Below, in pieces: positions 33,396 through 41,997 of a DNA stretch of 64,000 bases. Source of the DNA: Pseudarthrobacter sp. NIBRBAC000502770. GTDB taxonomy: Bacteria > Actinomycetota > Actinomycetes > Actinomycetales > Micrococcaceae. Numbering within the stretch: position 1 is the first letter of the stretch; each line of letters starts with the position of its first letter. The stretch lies in NCBI RefSeq assembly GCF_006517815.1, contig NZ_CP041198.1:3720001-3784000 (forward strand). Reading direction: 5' to 3'. The notes below the pieces were generated by a model that searched no databases, was not told the origin of the DNA, and worked only from the letters and a program-made list of their open reading frames with translations. The translations under genes and the position numbers were made by a program.

Positions 33396-35384
33396 CTAGC
33401 CGGCGGCGGTGAGGAACTGCTTCAGCAACGGCCCGGAGGTGGTGGCGCCCAGGCCGCCGTCCTCCACGAACACGGCCACGGCCAGGTCACCGTGGACGGC
33501 CACGATCCAGGCGTGGGTCTTGGGCGGGTTCTCGGTTCCGAATTCGGCGGTTCCCGTCTTGGCTCCTACCGGTGCGCCGGGGACGCTGGAAAGGAAGCCC
33601 GCGTGCCCGGAAGTGACCACGGCGCGCATCATGTCCGACAGCGATGCCGCCTCCGCTGCTGTGATGGGCTTGTCCGACGCCGTAGAGGGCGCCTGCGCGG
33701 TGGCCGTCGCCGATGCTTCGGCTGCTGGAGCGGTGGAACCCGCCGTTGTTCCGGCGGCGGGAGCACCGGCGTCGGGGTTCAGGACCAGCTGCGCCGAGAC
33801 CGGGGCGCCCTTGGCGACCGAGCCGGCCATGATCGCGGCGGCCAGCGGGGACAGCAGCACCTTGCCCTGGCCAATCATGGAAGCCGCGTGCTCCGTACCC
33901 TGGGCGTCACCGGGGACGGAACCCAGGAATGCTTCTGCGCCGAGTTTGGGTGCCTCAACCGCCACCCCCATGGATGTGGCCGCTGCTTCAAGCTGGCCCT
34001 GTGAGACAGAATCGCGCTGCGAGATGAAGGCGGTGTTGCAGGAGTGGGCAAAGGCGTCGCGCAGGGTGACCGCACCCAGCGAGGTTTCCGGGTAGCCTTC
34101 GGAGTTCTTGAAGGTCCGTCCGTCCACGGTGAGCGTGGGCGTGCACTGGACGGTGGAGTCCGGCGTCATCCCGTTGCGGAACATCGCCAGGGAATCCACC
34201 ATCTTGAAGATGGATCCGGGGGCGTACTGCCCCAGCATGGCCGTGTTGTAGCCGTTGCTGCCGGGCCCCGAGGCGGCGGCCAGCACGGCGCCGCTGGAGG
34301 GCCTCAGGGCCACAATGGCCGACGCCGGACCCACCTTATCCAAGGTGGTTTCGGCCAGCGACTGCAGCCGCGGATCGAGCGTGGTCTTCAAGGGCGTCCC
34401 CGGCTTGGGTGCCACCTGGAAGAGGACGCGCCGCGGGTCCGTACCCGCCGACTGGATCTGTTCGCGGGTCAGGTCTGCCCGCTGCGCGCGGATGACCACC
34501 GCGTCCGAGCCACGGAGCTGTTCGTCATACTGTTGCTGGAGCCCGCCGATACCGGTGACATCACCCGCGGTAAGGACGCCTTTCGACGCCTCAATCTGTT
34601 CGGCGGTGGCTTCCCCAACGGATCCGAGCACTGCGCGGGCAAACGTCCTGCTCGGGGCCAGGGGGATCGACGCAGGGATGCCGCGGGCGCCGGGAATGGC
34701 CGCGATCTGCTCGTCGGAGATGGTGCGGCCTTCTTCACGCAGCGTGATGGCGGAAACGAAGGCCTGCGCCCCTGCCGCTTTGACCTGCTGCACGTAGGCG
34801 GCAGGGTCCACTCCCACCAGTGCCGCCAGCTTGCCGGCAGAATCGGCCGGGTCCGCGGTGCCGAGCTGCGGTTTGTCGATGCCTACGTTCACCACGGGGC
34901 GGTAGGTCACCAGCGGGACGTCACCGGCACCAAGGATGTCTGCACGCTGGGGGGACTGGGATCCCTTGGTCACAATCTCGCTGTCCGCCAGGCCTGGTGC
35001 CAGGATGGCCGGGTCCCAGACGGTGAGCCACTTGCCGCCGGACTTCTTGAAGTTCACTGCGATGGTGTACTTCCACTCCGCATCACCGAACTTCCAGGTG
35101 TAGTTCAAGGGCGCCGACGCCTTGTCTCCGTCCAGCGTCAGGGTGCCTGACTGGACCTCTGGCTTTTGCGGGTCCAGTGCCGCGAAGACCTGGTGCAGCT
35201 GGTCGTTTGCCGCTGCGGCGTCTTTGCCCTCGAAAGCCACAGACCCTACATCGAGCGCGGAGACCGCCCCTGCCAGTTGTTGGGCGGCAGCTTCCGCTCC
35301 GGATTTTCCGTCATCGCAGGCCACCAGTGTGGAACTGAGAATGAGCGCAGCTACGGCAAGCGAAAGTTTCGTTGATTTCCCCAT
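33396..35384 (-). CDS. Lipoprotein penicillin-binding protein (transpeptidase)
   Basis: 662 residues from the ATG at 35384, chosen because it gives a lipoprotein signal (SSTLVACDDG); an in-frame ORF upstream to 35597 is a shadow. An NTF2-like (MecA N-terminal-type) domain comes first, then a dimerisation domain and a transpeptidase domain. Active-site motifs: SIFK with Ser391 and Lys394, SCN at 448-450 and KTG starting at Lys609. It cross-links peptidoglycan outside the membrane. The NTF2-like domain places it with PBP2a-like class B proteins. Confidence 0.85.
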   Translation of the reverse strand: MGKSTKLSLAVAALILSSTLVACDDGKSGAEAAAQQLAGAVSALDVGSVAFEGKDAAAANDQLHQVFAALDPQKPEVQSGTLTLDGDKASAPLNYTWKFGDAEWKYTIAVNFKKSGGKWLTVWDPAILAPGLADSEIVTKGSQSPQRADILGAGDVPLVTYRPVVNVGIDKPQLGTADPADSAGKLAALVGVDPAAYVQQVKAAGAQAFVSAITLREEGRTISDEQIAAIPGARGIPASIPLAPSRTFARAVLGSVGEATAEQIEASKGVLTAGDVTGIGGLQQQYDEQLRGSDAVVIRAQRADLTREQIQSAGTDPRRVLFQVAPKPGTPLKTTLDPRLQSLAETTLDKVGPASAIVALRPSSGAVLAAASGPGSNGYNTAMLGQYAPGSIFKMVDSLAMFRNGMTPDSTVQCTPTLTVDGRTFKNSEGYPETSLGAVTLRDAFAHSCNTAFISQRDSVSQGQLEAAATSMGVAVEAPKLGAEAFLGSVPGDAQGTEHAASMIGQGKVLLSPLAAAIMAGSVAKGAPVSAQLVLNPDAGAPAAGTTAGSTAPAAEASATATAQAPSTASDKPITAAEAASLSDMMRAVVTSGHAGFLSSVPGAPVGAKTGTAEFGTENPPKTHAWIVAVHGDLAVAVFVEDGGLGATTSGPLLKQFLTAAG

Positions 35385-35449
35385 CGCGCCATTATCCCCC
35401 GGACCGGACGTGGGCCGCGCCACGCCGGCGGTTGCGGCCGTGAAGGGTC

Positions 35450-36892
35450 CTAGGACAGTCCCAGATCCGGAACCGGGAGTTTGAAGATGTCCTTGAGGGC
35501 ATACTTTGCCGCGTGCAGCCCGGGCATGCCCGTGACACCGGGCCCGGGGGGCGTCGATGACGAGCACAGGTAGACGCCGAGCAGCGGTGTCCGCCACGGG
35601 ACTGGAGATACCACCGGTTTCTGGACAAGTCCGCGGACATCCATCACGCCGGCGCTGAAGTCGCCCCCAATGTAGTTCCGGTTATAGTCGGCCAGTTCCG
35701 CAGCGGTGATGGCGTGCGATTCCACCACGAGGTCGCGGAAGCCCGGCGCGAACCGTTCCAACTGGGCCACCACATGGCTGGTCATGTCCTTCGTCGAGCC
35801 GGACGGCACATGGCAGTAGGTCCACAGGATGTGCCGGCCTTCCGGTGCGCGGCCGGCATCGAACCGGGAGGGCTGGGCCACGAGCACATACGGCCGTTCA
35901 GGGTGCCGTCCGGCACTGACCTCGTTCTCCGAGCGCGCGAGCTCAGCCCGCGTGCCGCCCACATGAACCGTCCCGGCGTCGGAGAGCCCGGCTGCCTGCC
36001 ACGGCACGGGGCCGGACAGGATGAAGTCCACCTTGCAGGAGCCGTTGCCGTAGCGGAAACGCTCCAGCGCCCTGCGGTAGTGGGCGGGAAGGGAATGTCC
36101 TGCCATTCCGAGCAGCCCCGCGGGGGCAACGTCCAGGAGGGTGGCGCGGGCAGCCGGAAGCTGTTCCAGCCTGTCGATCGGCGTGTCGGTGTGAATGGCG
36201 CCGCCGTGTGCCCGGATGTCGTCGGCAAGTGCTTCGGCAATTGATGCGGAGCCGCCGCGGGGGATGGGCCACCCGCCGGCGTGCCCCAGGGCGCCGAGCA
36301 TGAGACCGGCGCCGGAGGCTGCGAGGGAGGGCAAATGGGAAATGGCGTGGGCGGCCACACCGCTGAGGAGTGCCGGCGCAAGGTCATCCCGGAACCTGGT
36401 GTTCCACAGCCCGGTCCCCTGCTCCATTGTCCGCAGCCCATAGACGGCGGCCACCAGGGGGTTCCGGGGGATCCGGAGGAGCTGGTTCTGCGTGAAGTCC
36501 ATGACATCGTCAATGTGCCGGACCAATGGTTCCATGAGCCGCCGGTACGCGGGGCCGTCCTGGCCCAGCTCCGATGCCGTCCTGTCCAGCGACTTGTAGG
36601 CCAGCGCCGCGCGGCCCCCGTCCAGCGGTGACCCGAAGGAAATCTCCGGGGTAACCAGCTCCACCCGCCGGGGCAACTCGAAGGCACGGAAGAAAGGGGA
36701 AGCAACGGCCATGGGATGCACCGCAGAGCAGACGTCGTGGAAGTGTCCCGGCCGCATGAGCTCTATGGTCCGGGTGCCACCACCGATTTTGGGGGCTGCC
36801 TCGAAGACTTCCACTGACAACCCGGCGCGTGCCATGACCGCTGCCGCGGAGAGTCCGTTGGGACCGGAACCGACTACCGCGACATCAGGCAT
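35450..36892 (-). CDS. FAD-dependent phytoene-dehydrogenase-like oxidoreductase
   Basis: 480 residues. The N-terminal dinucleotide fold VAVVGSGPNGLSAAAVMARAG is complete and followed by the FEAAPKIGGGTRT segment. Its size and C-terminal PGPGVTGMPG region fit the CrtI-like/NAD(P)-FAD family. No carotenoid synthesis genes are adjacent, so the substrate is unknown. It overlaps the upstream GT87 gene by 8 bases. Confidence 0.8.
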   Translation of the reverse strand: MPDVAVVGSGPNGLSAAAVMARAGLSVEVFEAAPKIGGGTRTIELMRPGHFHDVCSAVHPMAVASPFFRAFELPRRVELVTPEISFGSPLDGGRAALAYKSLDRTASELGQDGPAYRRLMEPLVRHIDDVMDFTQNQLLRIPRNPLVAAVYGLRTMEQGTGLWNTRFRDDLAPALLSGVAAHAISHLPSLAASGAGLMLGALGHAGGWPIPRGGSASIAEALADDIRAHGGAIHTDTPIDRLEQLPAARATLLDVAPAGLLGMAGHSLPAHYRRALERFRYGNGSCKVDFILSGPVPWQAAGLSDAGTVHVGGTRAELARSENEVSAGRHPERPYVLVAQPSRFDAGRAPEGRHILWTYCHVPSGSTKDMTSHVVAQLERFAPGFRDLVVESHAITAAELADYNRNYIGGDFSAGVMDVRGLVQKPVVSPVPWRTPLLGVYLCSSSTPPGPGVTGMPGLHAAKYALKDIFKLPVPDLGLS

Positions 36893-38348
36893 GGGACTTT
36901 GCTTTCGAGGGAAGCAGCGGAGCGGCCGGGCCGAATGGATTTAGCCGGAACCGGTCCGGTGCGTTGGCAAACGGACCGCCGTGGGGATCGTCGAGGTGGT
37001 GCCGGCGGATGGGATCGTACATGGGATCGTAGATATCCCAGACGACGCGTGCCATGAGGTAGCCCACCGCGACCATGTGCGCGGCCACAGCCAGGACGTA
37101 GTAGGGCATGTCCAGGTTGTGCTGGGAGGAACCTGCGCTGGTCACCTGACCAAGGTACATCCAGATGGCAGCCCAATGCAGGGCTTCGACGCCCTGCCAC
37201 ACGAGGAAGTCACGCCACCGCGGCCTGGCCAGCGCCAGCAGCGGGATGAGCCACACCACGTACTGCGGGGAGTAGACCTTGCTGGTCAGGATGAAGGCAG
37301 CCACGATCAGGAATGCGAGTTGCGCCAGGCGCGGGCGGCGACGGGCGGTGAGGGCAACAGCAGCGATACCGAGGCAGGCCACCACGAAGAGTCCGCCCGA
37401 CAGGAGGCTGACGCCTTCGGCACCCAGCTTGGACCAGCCCAGCCTGTCCGCCACCAGGTTGTAGGCAAACCAGGGGGAACTGTATCCGGCGCCCCGGTCG
37501 GCGCTGTACTGGAAGAAATAGGTCCAGCCGGAAAAGTTCGCGAGGGCGAAAGGGAGGTTGACCACCAGCCATGCGGCGGCGGCGCTCCCGGCGGTAACCA
37601 GCAGTGGCCGCCATCGGGCAGTCCGAACCGCCAGCAGCAGGATGGCTGCCAGCACCAGCACGGGATACAGCTTGGTGGCTGTGGCCAGGCCGATCAGCAC
37701 GCCGGCGGGAACCAGCCGCTGCCTGGCGAAGAGATACATTCCCAGCGCAAGCAGGCAGGCAGCCCAAAGGTCCCAGTTGATGGTCCCGGCCAGCACGATG
37801 CCCGGCGCCAGTGCCACCATGGCAGCATCCCAGGGACGGCGGCCGGGCATCCGGGCAGTCACCAGCACGGTAATCATGGCCGCCGCCGCCAGCAGCACGG
37901 CGTTGATGTCGAAGTAGGCCAATGCCTGGGCGTTGGCGTCCCCTCCCGGGACCAACCATGCCGTCAAGCCCGCGATCAATCCGATGAGAACGGGGTATTC
38001 GAACAAGCTGCCGCTGCCCACGATGGGAAAGACTCCCGCTGCCATGCCCCGGTTCCGGAACAGCTCCGGAAAGTCCGAGTAGCAGGTGGCATAGAACTGC
38101 GTGGGAGTCTCCCACCCGTTGGCCCTGCAATAACCCTTCAGCAGGATCCCCAACAGGGCTGCCAGCGCCGTGAGGGCAATGAGCACCCGCTCCACGGTAA
38201 AGATGCCGGGGGTGACGACCCCGGGATCCGTCCGGGTCCCCAGCGGGCCGCCTATTACCTCGGTGAAATTCCGCAGGAGGGTGTCGCTTCGGCTGGGCAC
38301 CACGATGCGGGGCCGTCGACCATCCTCCGGCGCCTGGGTCTCGTGCAT
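36885..38348 (-). CDS. GT87/DUF2029-like membrane glycosyltransferase
   Basis: 487 residues, about 10-12 helices after a cytoplasmic N-terminus. An acidic/aromatic first loop and SLFEYPVLIGLIAGL match actinobacterial polyprenyl-phosphomannose-dependent mannosyltransferases (GT87/DUF2029). It probably adds a sugar to cell-envelope glycolipid or polymer on the outside. It is co-translated with the FAD oxidoreductase. Confidence 0.75.
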   Translation of the reverse strand: MHETQAPEDGRRPRIVVPSRSDTLLRNFTEVIGGPLGTRTDPGVVTPGIFTVERVLIALTALAALLGILLKGYCRANGWETPTQFYATCYSDFPELFRNRGMAAGVFPIVGSGSLFEYPVLIGLIAGLTAWLVPGGDANAQALAYFDINAVLLAAAAMITVLVTARMPGRRPWDAAMVALAPGIVLAGTINWDLWAACLLALGMYLFARQRLVPAGVLIGLATATKLYPVLVLAAILLLAVRTARWRPLLVTAGSAAAAWLVVNLPFALANFSGWTYFFQYSADRGAGYSSPWFAYNLVADRLGWSKLGAEGVSLLSGGLFVVACLGIAAVALTARRRPRLAQLAFLIVAAFILTSKVYSPQYVVWLIPLLALARPRWRDFLVWQGVEALHWAAIWMYLGQVTSAGSSQHNLDMPYYVLAVAAHMVAVGYLMARVVWDIYDPMYDPIRRHHLDDPHGGPFANAPDRFRLNPFGPAAPLLPSKAKSHA

Positions 38349-38363
38349 GGAATCGAGCTTACA

Positions 38364-38394
38364 GCCGGCCCCTTCCCACGGGACCGGGGCCGGC
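38364..38394. terminator. GC-rich hairpin between 42-codon ORF and GT87 gene
   Basis: GCCGGCCCC (38364-38372) pairs perfectly with GGGGCCGGC (38386-38394). It lies just after the small ORF ending at 38397, on the same strand. There is no T tract. Confidence 0.5.
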
Positions 38395-38396
38395 CG

Positions 38397-38525
38397 TCAG
38401 CGCAGGCCGCCAACCTGCTGGTGCATCAGCACGAATACGTCATTTCGATGCTGCTCCAGCAGGCCGCTGTTAAGGGAACTGCGGCGCTGCAGGGGACGGG
38501 ACAGGAGTCTCATGATTCTTTGCAT
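38397..38525 (-). CDS. Small ORF with strong ribosome-binding site
   Basis: 42 residues from the ATG at 38525, or 43 from the TTG at 38528. AAAGGAGG (38538-38545 on the minus strand) lies 9 bases before the TTG and 12 before the ATG, a near-perfect Shine-Dalgarno site. The peptide is basic with many Gln/Arg/Leu (ending HQQVGGLR) and has no signal or membrane segment. A hairpin follows the stop. The function is unknown; it could be a regulatory leader or a real small protein. Confidence 0.45.
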   Translation of the reverse strand: MQRIMRLLSRPLQRRSSLNSGLLEQHRNDVFVLMHQQVGGLR

Positions 38526-38859
38526 CAAGGGGAGCCACCTCCTTTCTTGGGCGGTCGGAAATAGGGCATGACAAATCAGCGCCTTTTAGGGCGCACAAAA
38601 GTAAGGCAGAAATAGGGACCTGCAATCCATGGAAGAATCCAGATTAATTGCAGGAATCAGCGCAATTGTAAGTTCGGACAATTACGGGAGTTGCGCCGGA
38701 GCTGGCCACTGCCGGCCGTCGGTGGCCCGGTTAGGGACACCGACGACAAAGGAAGGAGTGATGCGGTGGCTATCAAAGAGCCAGCGGAGTGCGTTCCTTT
38801 ACCGGACGGCTGTCCCGGGTGGAAGCCCGTGCGGGGTCCCGGCCGGAGGCTGGTGCCGT
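38526..38859. promoter_or_regulatory. Spacer with operator-like palindrome
   Basis: This spacer between the two small ORFs holds the interrupted palindrome AATTGT-N8-ACAATT (38664-38683). Above it is a purine-rich AAGGAAGGAG before an ATG at 38761 on the plus strand, which opens a 43-codon ORF that runs into the second small ORF and is doubtful. No other gene is seen. Confidence 0.4.
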
Positions 38860-38991
38860 TTAGCGGCGCCGCAGGCCCTGGACGGCGGCTGAACGCCAGG
38901 TATCCGGGGTATCCGAGGCAACGCTTGCAGAATCAGCAAAGGCCGGGAACGCATTGACGAGGGCATTCCATTCGCCAGTCAAAGTCATCAT
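38860..38991 (-). CDS. Second small ORF with strong ribosome-binding site
   Basis: 43 residues, ATG ATG start at 38991, with AAAGGAGG (39000-39007) 8 bases upstream, the same eight bases as before the ORF at 38525. The peptide starts MMTLTGEWNALVNAFPAFAD and ends in GLRRR. It has no signal peptide and is not recognised. The matched ribosome-binding sites and sizes suggest the two ORFs are related in function. Confidence 0.45.
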   Translation of the reverse strand: MMTLTGEWNALVNAFPAFADSASVASDTPDTWRSAAVQGLRRR

Positions 38992-39147
38992 TTTCCCAAC
39001 CTCCTTTTCTGCTGTCCGCTGCTTGGTGTGCAATGCGGTCTTGGACCCGGGCAGATTGCCGCGGGGTCAGGAATAAAGGTACCCCAGGAATCTGCGAAAG
39101 GCCAGCAATTCCCGGGAAATGCGGATTAGTTTTTTACTAAAGGCGAT

Positions 39148-39732
39148 TCAGAGGCCCCAACGGACAATGGCGGGCGTCTTCTTATCCCAGCCCAGGGTGC
39201 ATACTTTGGCCGTTCCCAGGACAAAGTGCCGTCCCTCCGTGGGCGGCAATTCCAGCCAGCGGGCAGTCAGGATCCGGGAGAAATGCCCGTGTGCCACGAT
39301 CAGCACATTGTCCATCCCCGATTCGAGGATCCGGCCGATGATTTTGTCCGCCCTGGCGGCCACCTCGTCCAGGGTCTCGCCGTTGGGTACGCCGTGGGTC
39401 CAGATCAAGTAATCGGGGTTGTCCTTGCGGATCAGGTCGGAGCTGATGCCTTCGTAATCGCCGTAGTTCCATTCCACGGCCAGCGGCTCATGCCGGGCAT
39501 CGGGGAATCCAGCCAGCTCGGCGGTTCGCCGTGCGCGCCGCAGCGGGGAGGTGAGCACCAGGTCGAAATCGACGCCGTCCAGTACCTTGCGGGCCTCGAC
39601 GGCCTGCTGTTCACCTTCCACGGTCAGGGGGAGGTCGGTCAGGCCGGTGTACTGACCGCTTTTGGACCACTCGGTCTCACCATGGCGGAGGATCCAGAGC
39701 TGCGGGCGCGGGGCAAGGGCGGGATTGGTCAC
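39148..39732 (-). CDS. Histidine phosphatase (phosphoglycerate-mutase-like)
   Basis: 194 residues. The phosphohistidine motif LRHGETEW is near residue 15, the TSPLRRARRTAEL arginine segment follows, and VAHGHFSRIL supplies the second His. This is the histidine phosphatase superfamily (not a full dPGM). It overlaps the tRNA nucleotidyltransferase gene by 4 bases (ATGA), so both are co-translated. Substrate unknown. Confidence 0.85.
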   Translation of the reverse strand: MTNPALAPRPQLWILRHGETEWSKSGQYTGLTDLPLTVEGEQQAVEARKVLDGVDFDLVLTSPLRRARRTAELAGFPDARHEPLAVEWNYGDYEGISSDLIRKDNPDYLIWTHGVPNGETLDEVAARADKIIGRILESGMDNVLIVAHGHFSRILTARWLELPPTEGRHFVLGTAKVCTLGWDKKTPAIVRWGL

Positions 39733-41237
39733 TTGGACTCCTCAACGGGTGAAGGTTCGACGACGGCGGGAGAGGCTTCCCCCCCGGGGCCGGACGGTGC
39801 GGATTCAGGCTGTTCAGCCCACCAGCGGAGCAGGCGCGCCTCCGCTTCCTCGGTGGGCAGCGGTCCATGCTCCATCCGTTCATTCAGGAGGAACTTGTAG
39901 GCCCGGCCCACTACAGGCCCCGGTTTAAGCCCCAGCAGCTCCATGATCCGGGCACCGTCGAGGTCCGGGCGCACCGCATCCAGGGATTCCTGTTCACGCA
40001 GGGCTGCGATCCGTGACTCGAGGTCGTCATAGGCGAAGGCCAGGCGTTCTGCCTTCCGCTGGTTCCGGGTGGTGACATCGGAGCGGGTAAGCCGGTGCAG
40101 CCGCTCCAGCAGCGGCCCGGCGTCCGTGACGTAGCGCCGGACGGCGGAGTCACTCCAGCCGGCGTCACCGTAGCCGTAGAAGCGCATGTGCAATTCCACC
40201 AGCCGCGCCACGGCCCTGGTGGTGTCGTTGTCGAACCGCAACGCCTTCATCCGCTTGCTGGTGAGCTTGGCACCCACCATGTCGTGGTGGCGGAAGCTCA
40301 CCGCGCCGCCCGGTTCGAAGCGGCGCGTAGCCGGCTTCCCGACGTCGTGCATCAAGGCTGCGAACCGCAGCACGAAGTCCGGCCCGGGCACGGGCCCGTC
40401 CGCATTCGTTTCAAGTTCGGCTGCCTGGTCCAGGACCTGCAGGGAATGCTGGTAGACATCCTTGTGCCGGTGGTGCTCGTCGGATTCGAGGCGAAGGGCG
40501 GAAACCTCGGGCAGCACATGTTCGGCCAGTCCCGTATCCACAAGGATGTCGATCCCGGTCCGCGGCCGGGCCCCGCAAATGAGCTTGACCAGTTCGTCCC
40601 GCACGCGTTCCGCGGAAATGATCTTGATCCGGTCGGCCATGCGCGTCATGGCGTCCCGGACGTCGTCGTGGACTGTGACGCCCAGTTGCGCGGCGAACCT
40701 GGCCGCCCGCATCATCCGGAGCGGATCATCGGAGAAGGACGCCTCCGGTGAACCGGGGGTTGCCAGGATGGAAGCATGAAGGTCGCGGACCCCGCCGAAG
40801 GGGTCCACCAGTTCCATGGACGGCAGTTTCAATGCCATGGCGTTGATGGTGAAGTCCCGGCGCAGCAGGTCATCGGTGAGGGAGGAACCGAAGGCCACCA
40901 CGGGCTTGCGCGAATCGGGATCGTAGGCCTCGGCCCGGTAGGTGGTGATTTCGATCTGGAAGCCGGCCTTGCGCATGCCGATGGTGCCGAATGCCCGGCC
41001 GATCTCCCAGAAGTTGTCCGCCCACTTCTTGATCAGTGCCACCGTCTGGTCCGGCGTGGCATCGGTGGTGAAGTCGAGGTCGGGGGAAACCCGGCCAAGG
41101 AAGAGGTCGCGCACCGGACCGCCCACCAGGGACAGCTCGTGGCCGGCGTCCACGAAGCGCTGCCCGAGCTCCAGGACCACCGGCGGTACCTTGAAGTCGA
41201 CAGTGTGGGAATCAATCTTGTGATGTGCGTGCGCCAT
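39729..41237 (-). CDS. cca: CCA-adding tRNA nucleotidyltransferase
   Basis: 502 residues. The class II nucleotidyltransferase start has LVGGPVRDLFLGR and the catalytic DLDFTTDA; RRDFTINAMAL and the DDPLRMMRAARFAAQLG segment complete the core. An HD domain (LMHDVGKPATR) follows, as in the actinobacterial type. It repairs or adds the 3'-CCA of tRNA. It diverges from the NUDIX gene. Confidence 0.9.
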   Translation of the reverse strand: MAHAHHKIDSHTVDFKVPPVVLELGQRFVDAGHELSLVGGPVRDLFLGRVSPDLDFTTDATPDQTVALIKKWADNFWEIGRAFGTIGMRKAGFQIEITTYRAEAYDPDSRKPVVAFGSSLTDDLLRRDFTINAMALKLPSMELVDPFGGVRDLHASILATPGSPEASFSDDPLRMMRAARFAAQLGVTVHDDVRDAMTRMADRIKIISAERVRDELVKLICGARPRTGIDILVDTGLAEHVLPEVSALRLESDEHHRHKDVYQHSLQVLDQAAELETNADGPVPGPDFVLRFAALMHDVGKPATRRFEPGGAVSFRHHDMVGAKLTSKRMKALRFDNDTTRAVARLVELHMRFYGYGDAGWSDSAVRRYVTDAGPLLERLHRLTRSDVTTRNQRKAERLAFAYDDLESRIAALREQESLDAVRPDLDGARIMELLGLKPGPVVGRAYKFLLNERMEHGPLPTEEAEARLLRWWAEQPESAPSGPGGEASPAVVEPSPVEESK

Positions 41238-41397
41238 AGTTCCTTAAGCTTGGCAGAAACCAGCGCCTTGGCAGTCCAAAAAAGCGTCACGATCCGCGCT
41301 GATTCGGGTTCCCGTGCGGAAAGTGCGTCATATCCCGTCCATGTTGTTGTCATGTTCCGGTCATCACGGGAGGGCAACAGTCGTTAGAGTGGACTCC

Positions 41398-41946
41398 ATG
41401 GCCCATCCAGTACCGAGCGCTCCAGGCAGGAGGACAAACGCACCGTTGCCGTCAGCAATAGGTGCGCACGTTGCCCCTGCCCAGCAGTCGGCACCGGCAT
41501 CGCTGCCAACGGTTGAGGAAGTGTCGGCCGGCGGCGTGGTGGTGGACACGTCCGACGCCGAGCTGAGGGTTGCCATCATCGCCCGCCTTAACAGGGGTGG
41601 ACGCCTTGAGTGGTGCCTGCCCAAGGGGCATCCGGAGGGCAAGGAAAACAACGAAGAGGCCGCGGTCCGGGAAATTGCCGAGGAAACCGGCATCGAGGGA
41701 GACATCCTGGCACCTCTGGGCAGCATCGATTACTGGTTCACCGTCAGCGGCCACCGGGTCCATAAGACCGTGCACCATTACCTCCTGCGTGCCACGGGCG
41801 GTGAGCTCACCATCGAAAACGATCCCGACCAGGAAGCCGTGGACGTGGCCTGGGTGCCCATCCAGGAGCTGGCACGGAAGCTGTCCTTCCCCAACGAACG
41901 CCGCATCGCCGACCTCGCCCGCGAGGTCCTTCCCGGGCACCTTTAA
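41398..41946 (+). CDS. NUDIX hydrolase
   Basis: 182 residues from the ATG at 41398. The Nudix box GHPEGKENNEEAAVREIAEE plus TGI is complete (GX5EX7REUXEEXGU). There is no Shine-Dalgarno site; TAGAGT ends seven bases before the ATG, so the transcript is probably leaderless, which argues against the longer start at 41314. It hydrolyses a nucleoside diphosphate derivative; the substrate is unknown. The murJ gene follows. Confidence 0.85.
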   Translation: MAHPVPSAPGRRTNAPLPSAIGAHVAPAQQSAPASLPTVEEVSAGGVVVDTSDAELRVAIIARLNRGGRLEWCLPKGHPEGKENNEEAAVREIAEETGIEGDILAPLGSIDYWFTVSGHRVHKTVHHYLLRATGGELTIENDPDQEAVDVAWVPIQELARKLSFPNERRIADLAREVLPGHL

Positions 41947-41997
41947 GCCCGGACGCCGCCGTCGTCATTGCGGTGTTATGCGCCCGCGGGTGAGACG

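Noticed and set aside
36981..38564. 527-codon plus-strand ORF opposite the GT87 gene
   Set aside because: It is antisense to a clear membrane protein gene and rich in Gln/His/Gly, typical of shadow frames in GC-rich DNA.
38761..38892. 43-codon plus-strand ORF after AAGGAAGGAG
   Set aside because: It runs antisense into the better-supported small ORF at 38860-38991 and its peptide is Gly/Pro-rich with no pattern. I left it as doubtful.
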